Source of the DNA: Firmicutes bacterium UBA1440
Lineage (GTDB): Bacteria; Bacillota; Clostridia; Peptostreptococcales; Anaerovoracaceae
Reading direction: 5' to 3'
NCBI GenBank assembly: GCA_002329565.1
Contig: DCTM01000032.1
Span: 518-6,090 of the forward strand
DNA: 5,573 nt
Shown here: positions 1 to 5,573 of the stretch, one piece after another
Layout: the number at the start of each line of letters is the position of its first letter
How positions within the stretch are numbered: the stretch's first letter is position 1
Program-made: the position numbers and the translations under genes
Notes under the pieces: generated by a model
What the model was told of the DNA's origin: nothing
Seen by the model: the letters and a program-made list of their open reading frames with translations, nothing else
Databases searched by the model: none

Positions 1-1821
1 CTCTTCGTCGAGAAATTCAAGCGTATTATCGACGCAGAAAAGGAAATCGCGGCCAAGCCCGGTGACAGAAATATACTGCTTGCTGCCAAGAGGATGGGGT
101 TCTCTGACGCATATATCGCCATGCTTTGGAACATGAGCGAGGATGAGATATTTGAACTGCGAAAAAAGGAGAAAATCTTCCCGGTCTACAAGATGATAGA
201 TACCTGTGCGTCGGAGTTTGAAAGCTATATACCGTACTTCTACTCAACCTATGAAGAAGAAAACGAGTCGATCGTCAGTGATAAAAAGAAGATAGTCGTC
301 CTAGGCTCGGGACCGATTCGTATCGGTCAAGGCGTCGAATTTGACTATTCGACCGTACATGCAGTCAAGACTATCAAGGAGTCAAACTTTGAGGCTATCA
401 TAATAAACAACAATCCGGAGACAGTTTCGACCGACTACACGACGAGCGATAAGCTGTATTTCGAGCCGCTGACAACCGAGGATGTCATGAACATCCTTGA
501 ACTTGAAAAACCTGACGGCGTCATTGCCTCGTTCGGCGGACAGACCGCCATCAACCTTGCGGCACCGTTGGCGAAGCGAGGCGTGAAAATCATCGGCACC
601 GATACCGATGCCATCGACAGAGCAGAAAACAGAGATCTGTTTGAAAAGCTGCTTCTCGAACTCAATATTCCTCAACCTCCGGGGAAGGCCGTCACCAATA
701 TAGATGACGGCGTTAAAGCGGCCGCGGAGATAGGATATCCCGTATTGGTGCGTCCGAGCTTCGTGCTCGGCGGGCGTGCGATGCAGATAGTCGCGAACGA
801 GGAAATGCTGCGTCATTATCTGAAAACCGCCGTCGAGGTCGACGAAGAAAAGCCGGTATTGGTCGATAAGTATTTGGCGGGCAAAGAGGTTGAGGTAGAT
901 GCGGTCTGCGACGGCAAGAATGTCTTCATTCCGGGTATTATGGAGCTGATTGAGCGCACAGGCATACACTCGGGCGACAGCATCAGCGTCTATCCGCCGT
1001 TCAGCCTTTCACAAAAGGTAAAGGAAAAGATTATAGATTACACGCGCAGACTTGGCATAGGAATCGGCATTGTCGGTTTGCTGAACATTCAATTTATCGT
1101 TGACCAAAACGAAGATGTATTCATCATCGAAGTAAACCCGCGCTCATCGCGCACGGTGCCGTTCTTGTCGAAGGTGACGGAATACAGCCTTGCCGATATC
1201 GCTACCCGAGTAATTCTCGGAGAGGATTTACAGAAACAGGGAATCACAATCTCATATCCTAAAGAGAAAAAGCGTTGGTACGTAAAGGTTCCGGCATTCT
1301 CGTTCTCCAAACTCAGAGGACTTGACGCGTACCTCTCGCCCGAGATGAAGTCAACGGGCGAAGCAATAGGATACGACGACAAATTGAATCGAGCTTTGTA
1401 CAAGGCGCTGCAAGCATCAGGTATGCAAATCATTAATTACGGCACAGTCTTTGCGACTATAGCCGATAAAGATAAAAAGGAAGCCCTTCCGTTGATCAAG
1501 CGCTTCTACGATCTGGGCTTCAATATAGAAGCAACGCAGGGAACCGCCGCATTTTTAAAAGAAAACGGGATTCGTACGCGTATAAAGAAAAAAATATCCG
1601 AGGGCAGCGATGAAATCCCGGAATCGATCCGTCAAGGTCATGTCAGCTATGTCCTCAACACCAGAGATGAGGATTCGGTCGGAGTGAACTCCGACGGCAA
1701 CTATATAAGGCAGTGTGCTGTTGAAAACAATGTGACCATATTCACTTCTCTCGATACGGTCAGAGTGCTGCTCGATGTGCTCGATGAGATGACACTGCGC
1801 GTATCGACCATAGACGCATAG
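1..1821 (+). CDS. carB: Carbamoyl-phosphate synthase large subunit, C-terminal ~606 residues (5' end outside window)
   Basis: CarB makes carbamoyl phosphate from bicarbonate, two ATP and ammonia that CarA releases from glutamine; this is the first step of pyrimidine synthesis. The frame is open from base 1 and ends at TAG 1819-1821. Family length is about 1,070 residues, so roughly 460 N-terminal residues (the carboxyphosphate domain) lie upstream. The ATG at 94 is internal. In window residue numbers, 1-~95 is the rest of the oligomerisation domain. Residues ~96-480 are the second ATP-grasp (carbamoyl-phosphate) half, with GSGPIRIGQG at 102-111, VRPSFVLGGRAM at 250-261, IHSGD at ~322-326 and the metal-binding EVNPRSSRTVPF at 377-388. 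Residues ~480-606 are the MGS-like allosteric domain, with ATQGT at 511-515 and LNT at 552-554. No frameshift or lost catalytic motif is visible. The allosteric domain looks like the UMP-regulated Bacillota type (see findings). pyrK follows after 27 nt. Identity is near certain; a separate arginine-pathway paralogue is unlikely given the neighbours. Confidence 0.98.
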   Translation, partial: LFVEKFKRIIDAEKEIAAKPGDRNILLAAKRMGFSDAYIAMLWNMSEDEIFELRKKEKIFPVYKMIDTCASEFESYIPYFYSTYEEENESIVSDKKKIVVLGSGPIRIGQGVEFDYSTVHAVKTIKESNFEAIIINNNPETVSTDYTTSDKLYFEPLTTEDVMNILELEKPDGVIASFGGQTAINLAAPLAKRGVKIIGTDTDAIDRAENRDLFEKLLLELNIPQPPGKAVTNIDDGVKAAAEIGYPVLVRPSFVLGGRAMQIVANEEMLRHYLKTAVEVDEEKPVLVDKYLAGKEVEVDAVCDGKNVFIPGIMELIERTGIHSGDSISVYPPFSLSQKVKEKIIDYTRRLGIGIGIVGLLNIQFIVDQNEDVFIIEVNPRSSRTVPFLSKVTEYSLADIATRVILGEDLQKQGITISYPKEKKRWYVKVPAFSFSKLRGLDAYLSPEMKSTGEAIGYDDKLNRALYKALQASGMQIINYGTVFATIADKDKKEALPLIKRFYDLGFNIEATQGTAAFLKENGIRTRIKKKISEGSDEIPESIRQGHVSYVLNTRDEDSVGVNSDGNYIRQCAVENNVTIFTSLDTVRVLLDVLDEMTLRVSTIDA

Positions 1822-1832
1822 GTGCCGGAGGT

Positions 1833-1840
1833 AAGGAGGG
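1833..1840 (+). promoter_or_regulatory. Ribosome binding site of pyrK
   Basis: AAGGAGGG lies 8 nt before the GTG at 1849. This near-perfect Shine-Dalgarno in the only real spacer of the window fixes the non-ATG start of pyrK. A TTG at 1845 also sits near it, but that frame stops after seven codons. Confidence 0.9.
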
Positions 1841-1848
1841 ACGATTGA

Positions 1849-2577
1849 GTGAAACAAGCAATTTATAAGGTGACAAGCAACAAGCGAATCGCTGAAAACA
1901 TTTATGAAATGATACTTGAAGGCAATACGACCGGCATTCTGCCCGGGCAATTCGTCAATATCAAGCTCGACGGCTTTTTTCTCAGAAGACCGATCTCAAT
2001 CGCCGACTGCGAAGAGGGATGTCTGACGCTTCTCGTCAAAGTTTTGGGCGAGGGGACACAGGCGATGTCGGAGATCACGGAGGATTCCTATTTGGATCTG
2101 TTGACGGGTCTCGGCAATGGGTTCGACCTAAGCAAGAGTACCCGCAAGCCGCTGCTTGTCGGCGGCGGGATCGGCTGTGCGCCGCTCTTTTATCTCTGTA
2201 AGCAGCTGTGCTCACGGGGAATAGAACCCGCAGTCATCTTGGGATTTAACCATGCGGGGGAAATCTATTACGAGGAAGAATTCCGGCGCCTGACGCCGCA
2301 GCTGACGATCGTGACAGCGGACGGCAGCAGAGGAATACGAGGTTTTGCCACCGATGCGATGGCCGCAGCCTCGTACGAATATTTCTATACCTGCGGTCCC
2401 GAACCTATGCTGCGTGCCGTTGCCAATGTCGCTGTCACCGAAGGTCAATACAGCTTAGAGGAACGCATGGGTTGCGGCTTCGGCGCATGCATGGGCTGCT
2501 CCTGTAAGACGAAGTACGGCAGCAAGAGAATCTGCAAGGAAGGGCCTGTCTTGGAAAGTGGGGAGATAATATGGTAA
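1849..2577 (+). CDS. pyrK: Dihydroorotate dehydrogenase B, electron transfer subunit (FAD, [2Fe-2S])
   Basis: PyrK passes electrons from the FMN of PyrD through a [2Fe-2S] cluster and FAD to NAD+, which makes dihydroorotate oxidation NAD-linked in the cytoplasm. The protein has 242 residues, near the family's usual ~250. The order is that of the ferredoxin reductase family. An N-terminal FAD-binding barrel carries RRPISI at 46-51. The NAD-binding domain carries LLVGGGIGCAPL at 102-113 and TCGPEPML at 181-188. The C-terminal cluster site has cysteines C209, C214, C217 and C229 (C-X4-C-X2-C-X11-C), with an extra cysteine at 219. The start is GTG, chosen for the AAGGAGGG 8 nt upstream and because the N-terminus then matches the family; the next in-frame ATG would remove 20 residues of the barrel. 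The 3' end overlaps pyrD by 7 nt, consistent with a PyrD2PyrK2 complex made from one transcript. Other reductases of this superfamily share the fold, but the cluster and neighbours make PyrK by far the best call. Confidence 0.97.
   Translation: MKQAIYKVTSNKRIAENIYEMILEGNTTGILPGQFVNIKLDGFFLRRPISIADCEEGCLTLLVKVLGEGTQAMSEITEDSYLDLLTGLGNGFDLSKSTRKPLLVGGGIGCAPLFYLCKQLCSRGIEPAVILGFNHAGEIYYEEEFRRLTPQLTIVTADGSRGIRGFATDAMAAASYEYFYTCGPEPMLRAVANVAVTEGQYSLEERMGCGFGACMGCSCKTKYGSKRICKEGPVLESGEIIW
2560..2565 (+). promoter_or_regulatory. Ribosome binding site of pyrD inside the end of pyrK
   Basis: GGGGAG ends 5 nt before the pyrD ATG at 2571 and lies within the last codons of pyrK. With the 7-nt gene overlap, it suggests that ribosomes finishing pyrK help to start pyrD. 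Confidence 0.75.
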
Positions 2578-3497
2578 ATACGAAAGTGAATTTGTGCGGT
2601 ATCACATTGGACAACCCTGTAATTCCGGCCAGTGGCACCTTTGGCTACGGATACGAGTTTGCGGAGTTTTACGATATAAATATTTTGGGAACATTCTCGT
2701 TTAAGGGTACGACGAAGGAGGCGCGCTACGGCAACCCTCTGCCGCGCATTGCCGAATGCACTGCGGGAATGATCAATTCAGTGGGGCTGCAGAATCCGGG
2801 CGTGGAGGCAGTAATCAAGGAAGAATTGCCGAAATTGAAAGCCTGTTTTCATAAGCCCGTGATGGCCAACGTCAGCGGATTTTCGCTCGAAGAATACACG
2901 GAGGTCTGCGCTGCCCTGGACAAGGAGCCGCAGATCGGGTGGCATGAGGTAAATATCTCTTGCCCGAATGTCTCTAAAGGTGGGATGAGCTTCGGTACCA
3001 CAGAAGAGGCAGCCGCCGCTGTGACGAGAGCGGTCAAGGCAGTGACGAAGAAACCCGTGATCATCAAGCTTTCTCCGAATGTGACGGATATTGCGTCGAT
3101 AGCGGCGGCCTGCGAAGAAGCGGGTGCGGATGGTATCAGTCTAATCAATACACTCTTGGGGATGAGAATCGATTTGAAGACACGCAAGCCTGTAATCGCC
3201 AATAAGATGGGCGGGTTTTCGGGCCGCGCAATCTTTCCGCTCGCCCTGCGCATGGTCTATCAGGTCAGGCAGGCCGTCAAGATTCCAATCGTTGGCATCG
3301 GCGGGGTTGCGCGCGCACGCGATGTGATTGAAATGATGCTCGCGGGTGCAACAGCGGTGCAGGTCGGCGCGGAAAATCTCGTCAATCCGTTCGTTTGTAA
3401 GGAAATTATCGAAACACTACCGACTGAGATGCGCAAGTGGGGTATCGAAGATTTGTCGGAGATTATAGGAGGTGCGCACGAATGCCAAAAGATGTAA
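2571..3497 (+). CDS. pyrD: Dihydroorotate dehydrogenase B (NAD+), catalytic subunit
   Basis: This FMN-containing TIM-barrel subunit oxidises dihydroorotate to orotate and hands the electrons to PyrK. The 308 residues match class 1B enzymes. Visible motifs are SGTFGYGYEF at 21-30 (FMN site), FKGTT at 44-48 with the expected active-site lysine K45, and MINSVGLQNPG at 67-77 (substrate loop). NISCPNV at 128-134 places cysteine C131 where class 1 enzymes have their catalytic base; class 2 enzymes use serine there. Further motifs are NTLLGMRID at 193-201, GGFSGRAIFP at 214-223 and GIGGV at 242-246 (phosphate binding). Absence of an N-terminal membrane helix and the adjoining pyrK both argue against the quinone-linked class 2 form. 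The ATG at 2571 has GGGGAG 5 nt upstream. The gene overlaps pyrK by 7 nt and pyrF by 16 nt, so its level should track both neighbours. Confidence 0.98.
   Translation: MVNTKVNLCGITLDNPVIPASGTFGYGYEFAEFYDINILGTFSFKGTTKEARYGNPLPRIAECTAGMINSVGLQNPGVEAVIKEELPKLKACFHKPVMANVSGFSLEEYTEVCAALDKEPQIGWHEVNISCPNVSKGGMSFGTTEEAAAAVTRAVKAVTKKPVIIKLSPNVTDIASIAAACEEAGADGISLINTLLGMRIDLKTRKPVIANKMGGFSGRAIFPLALRMVYQVRQAVKIPIVGIGGVARARDVIEMMLAGATAVQVGAENLVNPFVCKEIIETLPTEMRKWGIEDLSEIIGGAHECQKM
3467..3474 (+). promoter_or_regulatory. Ribosome binding site of pyrF inside the end of pyrD
   Basis: AGGAGGTG lies 7 nt before the ATG at 3482 and is a full Shine-Dalgarno core. It decides the pyrF start: the frame stays open upstream to a GTG at 3437, but that codon has no comparable site and would add 15 non-conserved residues. 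Confidence 0.9.
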
Positions 3498-4180
3498 TTA
3501 TAGCTTGCGATTTTGCAGGCAAGGAGGAAACACTGGCATTTCTCGATCGCTTCGAGGAAGAGCAACTGTTCGTTAAGGTTGGAATGGAGCTGTACTATGC
3601 TGTCGGTCCCGAGATCATCCGGGAGATTAAGAAACGCAATCACAAGATATTCCTCGACCTCAAGTTGCACGACATCCCTAACACTGTCGGTAAGGCGATG
3701 AAGGCTCTCTCAAAGCTCGACATCGATATGTGCAATCTGCATGCTGCCGGTGCGTCCAAGATGATGCGGGCAGCCCTCGAAGGGTTGACGGGAGAGGACG
3801 GAAAGCGTCCGCTGCTTATCGCCGTAACACAGCTGACTTCGACGGATCAAGAAACGATGCAGAACGAAATCCTCATAGACAGGCCGCTCGACGAGGTTAT
3901 CATAGCCTATGCACAAAATGCAAAGGAGGCGGGATTGGACGGTGTCGTTTGCTCTCCGCTTGAGTCCGGTATCGTGCACACAGCTTGCGGCAAGGAATTT
4001 TTGACCGTCACCCCGGGTGTACGCTTTGCGGACAGTGAAAAGGGCGATCAGTCACGCGTGACGACACCTTCGCGTGCGAGAGAGCTCGGCTCCGATTACA
4101 TTGTTGTCGGACGCCCGATAACTGCTGCCGCCGATCCGGTGGCGGCCTACAGACGTTGCACAGCGGAATTTTTGGGATAA
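3482..4180 (+). CDS. pyrF: Orotidine 5'-phosphate decarboxylase
   Basis: PyrF removes CO2 from OMP to give UMP, the last pathway step, in the cytoplasm without a cofactor. From the ATG at 3482 the protein has 232 residues, typical of the short bacterial group also seen in Bacillus. The catalytic charge network is complete: D10 in IIACDF, K32 in FVKVGME, and D59, K61 and D64 in FLDLKLHDIPNT. By family knowledge D64 comes from the partner subunit of the dimer. The phosphate-binding segments VTPGVRF (176-182), DQSRVTTP (189-196) and IVVGRPIT (207-214) are also intact. The start is set by the AGGAGGTG 7 nt upstream and the MPKDVIIACDF N-terminus. The first 16 nt overlap the end of pyrD in another frame, so coupling with pyrD is likely. 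The gene ends with TAA, 15 nt before pyrE. Confidence 0.98.
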   Translation: MPKDVIIACDFAGKEETLAFLDRFEEEQLFVKVGMELYYAVGPEIIREIKKRNHKIFLDLKLHDIPNTVGKAMKALSKLDIDMCNLHAAGASKMMRAALEGLTGEDGKRPLLIAVTQLTSTDQETMQNEILIDRPLDEVIIAYAQNAKEAGLDGVVCSPLESGIVHTACGKEFLTVTPGVRFADSEKGDQSRVTTPSRARELGSDYIVVGRPITAAADPVAAYRRCTAEFLG

Positions 4181-4195
4181 GGGAGGCCATATTTT

Positions 4196-4864
4196 ATGAA
4201 AAAAATGATAGCAAAGGATTTATTGGCGATTCAGGCAGTATTCTTGCGACCCGAGGAGCCGTTCACATGGGCGAGCGGCATCAAAAGCCCGGTCTACTGC
4301 GACAACAGACTGACGTTGACATCGGTCGAGGTGCGCAATCACGTGGAAAACGGGCTGGCGCAGTTGATCAAGGAGCACTATCCGGAGACTGAGGTACTGA
4401 TGGGGACGAGTACGGCGGGAATCGCACACGCTGCTATTACAGCTCATCTGCTCGATCTGCCGATGGGCTACGTACGCTCGGGAGCAAAGGATCACGGCCG
4501 TAACAATCAGATAGAAGGCAGACTTGTGCCGGGACAGAAAGTCGTCGTCGTCGAGGATCTGATCTCTACTGCAGGCAGCGTGCTTGAGGTCGTCGAAGTG
4601 CTGCGTAATGCCGGTGCCGAAGTCCTGGGAGTGGTAAGCATATTCACCTACGGGATGAAGAAGGGCCTCGAGAGAATGGCGGCCGCGCAAGTTAAGAGCA
4701 TCAGCCTGACGGATTTTGACTGCGTCGTAGAGACGGCGGCAGAAACCGGATATATCGATGCTGCGGATATAGAGAGATTAAAAGCATTCCGCGACAACCC
4801 ATCGGATGAGAGCTGGATCATACAGGCCGACGCTATGCAGGGTCAGGCCCCTGCGGGGAGGTAA
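4196..4864 (+). CDS. pyrE: Orotate phosphoribosyltransferase
   Basis: PyrE joins orotate and PRPP to form OMP and pyrophosphate, feeding PyrF just upstream. The protein has 222 residues, slightly above the usual ~210. FTWASGIKSPVYCDNR at 23-38 is the N-terminal substrate region. TSTAGIAHA at 71-79 is the pyrophosphate loop. YVRSGAKDHGRNNQIEG at 92-108 is the mobile catalytic loop, with K98 and H100 in their expected places. VVVVEDLISTAGSVLEVVEV at 116-135 is the PRPP-binding motif, with the acidic pair E120 and D121. This motif reads STAGS where many Bacillota proteins have STGGS; E. coli also has TAG there, so activity is probably intact. The C-terminal tail (about residues 213-222, rich in Q, G and A) looks unconserved, and its last codons carry the ribosome binding site of pyrB. 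The ATG at 4196 has GGGAGG 9 nt upstream (4181-4186). Confidence 0.98.
   Translation: MKKMIAKDLLAIQAVFLRPEEPFTWASGIKSPVYCDNRLTLTSVEVRNHVENGLAQLIKEHYPETEVLMGTSTAGIAHAAITAHLLDLPMGYVRSGAKDHGRNNQIEGRLVPGQKVVVVEDLISTAGSVLEVVEVLRNAGAEVLGVVSIFTYGMKKGLERMAAAQVKSISLTDFDCVVETAAETGYIDAADIERLKAFRDNPSDESWIIQADAMQGQAPAGR
4855..4862 (+). promoter_or_regulatory. Ribosome binding site of pyrB inside the end of pyrE
   Basis: GGGGAGGT ends 5 nt before the pyrB ATG at 4868 and overlaps the last pyrE codon and the first base of its stop. The layout suggests coupled translation of pyrE and pyrB. Confidence 0.8.
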
Positions 4865-4867
4865 ACG

Positions 4868-5573
4868 ATGCGCCATCTGATCGATATTCAAGAACTGACG
4901 ACCGACGAAATTGACGAGCTGATTGCGGTCGCAGAGGACATCATCGCATCGCCGGGGAAATATGCGCACGCATGCACCGGCAAAAAACTTGCCACACTGT
5001 TCTTCGAACCCTCCACACGTACACGTCTCAGCTTTGAGGCCGCAATGTATGAACTGGGCGGCAATGTGATCGGTTTTTCGGAAGCAGCGAGCTCGTCGTC
5101 CGCCAAAGGCGAAAGCGTCGCCGACACGGTGAGGACGGTCGGCTGCTATGCCGACATCATCGCTATGCGCCATCCGAAAGAGGGGGCGCCCCTTGTGGCG
5201 TCGATGAAGGCAGGCATCCCGGTTATCAACGCGGGAGACGGAGGGCACAACCATCCGACGCAGACCCTGACGGATCTCTTGACAATCAAGAAAGAAAAAG
5301 GACGTTTGGGCGATTTTACAATAGGTCTCTGCGGCGACTTGAAATTCGGCCGTACCGTGCATTCGCTGATTAGTGCGCTTTCACGCTACAACAACATAAA
5401 ATTTGTGCTGATCTCTCCTGAAGAGCTGATGGTTCCCGAATATGTTAAGAAAGAACTCCTGGACAGGAAACAACTTCCATATGTCGAAGTGGCGGACATG
5501 CTCGACGTGCTGCCCGATCTGGACATTCTCTACATGACACGGGTACAGAGGGAGCGCTTTTTCAACGAGGCAG
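4868..5573 (+). CDS. pyrB: Aspartate carbamoyltransferase catalytic subunit, N-terminal 235 residues (3' end outside window)
   Basis: PyrB condenses carbamoyl phosphate with aspartate to carbamoyl aspartate, the committed pathway step. The frame is open to the window end; with a family length of ~305, about 70 residues are missing. Active-site motifs are all present. [13 protein letters not shown] at 45-57 is the carbamoyl phosphate loop. SSAKGES at 77-83 contains K80, the counterpart of the lysine contributed to the neighbouring subunit's site. MRHP at 100-103 and HPTQ at 129-132 complete the phosphate domain. [11 protein letters not shown] at 156-166 and TRVQRER at 224-230 form the aspartate side. 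The EPSTRTR loop with a lysine-bearing loop and HPTQ separates it from ornithine carbamoyltransferase, which has HPCQ and no such lysine. The sequence style resembles PyrB proteins that associate with a zinc-binding regulatory PyrI; this is inference. The start has GGGGAGGT 5 nt upstream, and the gene begins 3 nt after the pyrE stop. Confidence 0.98.
   Translation, partial: MRHLIDIQELTTDEIDELIAVAEDIIASPGKYAHACTGKKLATLFFEPSTRTRLSFEAAMYELGGNVIGFSEAASSSSAKGESVADTVRTVGCYADIIAMRHPKEGAPLVASMKAGIPVINAGDGGHNHPTQTLTDLLTIKKEKGRLGDFTIGLCGDLKFGRTVHSLISALSRYNNIKFVLISPEELMVPEYVKKELLDRKQLPYVEVADMLDVLPDLDILYMTRVQRERFFNEA

Noticed and set aside
94..96. ATG as the start of a shorter CarB-like gene
   Set aside because: The frame is open to base 1 and the upstream 31 residues continue the CarB oligomerisation domain, so this is an internal methionine of a gene cut by the window edge.
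382..969. Long open frame (195 codons) on the minus strand
   Set aside because: It lies wholly inside carB, and its translation shows no recognisable domain. Codon bias of carB leaves the antisense frame open.
1822..1848. Possible terminator, attenuator or internal promoter between carB and pyrK
   Set aside because: The 27-nt gap has no GC-rich hairpin followed by a T run and holds little beyond the pyrK ribosome binding site. The 15-nt gap at 4181-4195 is likewise too short and only has a short T run.
3437..3481. Upstream GTG start for pyrF adding 15 residues
   Set aside because: No Shine-Dalgarno precedes it, and the added residues are the out-of-frame reading of pyrD. The ATG at 3482 has a perfect site and the family N-terminus.
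4778..5362. Long open frame (194 codons) on the minus strand across the pyrE/pyrB junction
   Set aside because: It is antisense to well-conserved coding sequence, is rich in R, H and C, and has no recognisable motif. The 1555-1950 and 4220-4690 minus frames fail for the same reasons.
1..5573. A novel or accessory system such as defence, mobile element or cryptic cluster
   Set aside because: Every stretch is accounted for by six recognisable pyrimidine genes with intact motifs. No inverted repeats, direct repeat arrays or composition breaks were seen by eye.

Overview
The window is a continuous stretch of a de novo pyrimidine (UMP) biosynthesis operon. Six genes on the + strand cover almost every base: carB (3' part), pyrK, pyrD, pyrF, pyrE and pyrB (5' part). 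Both end genes are cut by the window edges, not broken. I found no RNA gene, mobile element, repeat array, CRISPR or convincing terminator, and the largest gap between genes is 27 nt.

The organism is most likely an anaerobic member of the Bacillota (Clostridia or Negativicutes). Dihydroorotate dehydrogenase is the NAD-linked two-subunit class 1B type (PyrD with PyrK). The genes are densely packed behind strong AGGAGG-type ribosome binding sites. CarB carries the C-terminal regulatory sequence style of Bacillota pyrimidine-specific enzymes, and PyrB resembles the clostridial form that usually pairs with a PyrI subunit. Base composition is roughly balanced by eye. I cannot name a genus.

Layout: 1-1821 is the C-terminal ~606 residues of CarB. 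After a 27-nt gap with a strong Shine-Dalgarno, pyrK (1849-2577) starts at GTG. pyrD (2571-3497) overlaps pyrK by 7 nt, and pyrF (3482-4180) overlaps pyrD by 16 nt. pyrE (4196-4864) follows after 15 nt and pyrB (4868 to the window edge) after 3 nt. The ribosome binding sites of pyrD, pyrF and pyrB lie inside the 3' ends of the preceding genes, so translational coupling is likely.

How the genes work together: CarB (with CarA, presumably upstream) makes carbamoyl phosphate. PyrB condenses it with aspartate. Dihydroorotase (PyrC, not in the window) closes the ring. PyrD/PyrK oxidises dihydroorotate to orotate with NAD+. PyrE adds phosphoribosyl from PRPP to give OMP, and PyrF decarboxylates OMP to UMP. 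The window thus holds five of the six pathway steps in whole or in part. The operon's promoter and any attenuator are outside it. I see no previously undescribed system here; the findings are modest points about regulation, cofactor binding and gene order.
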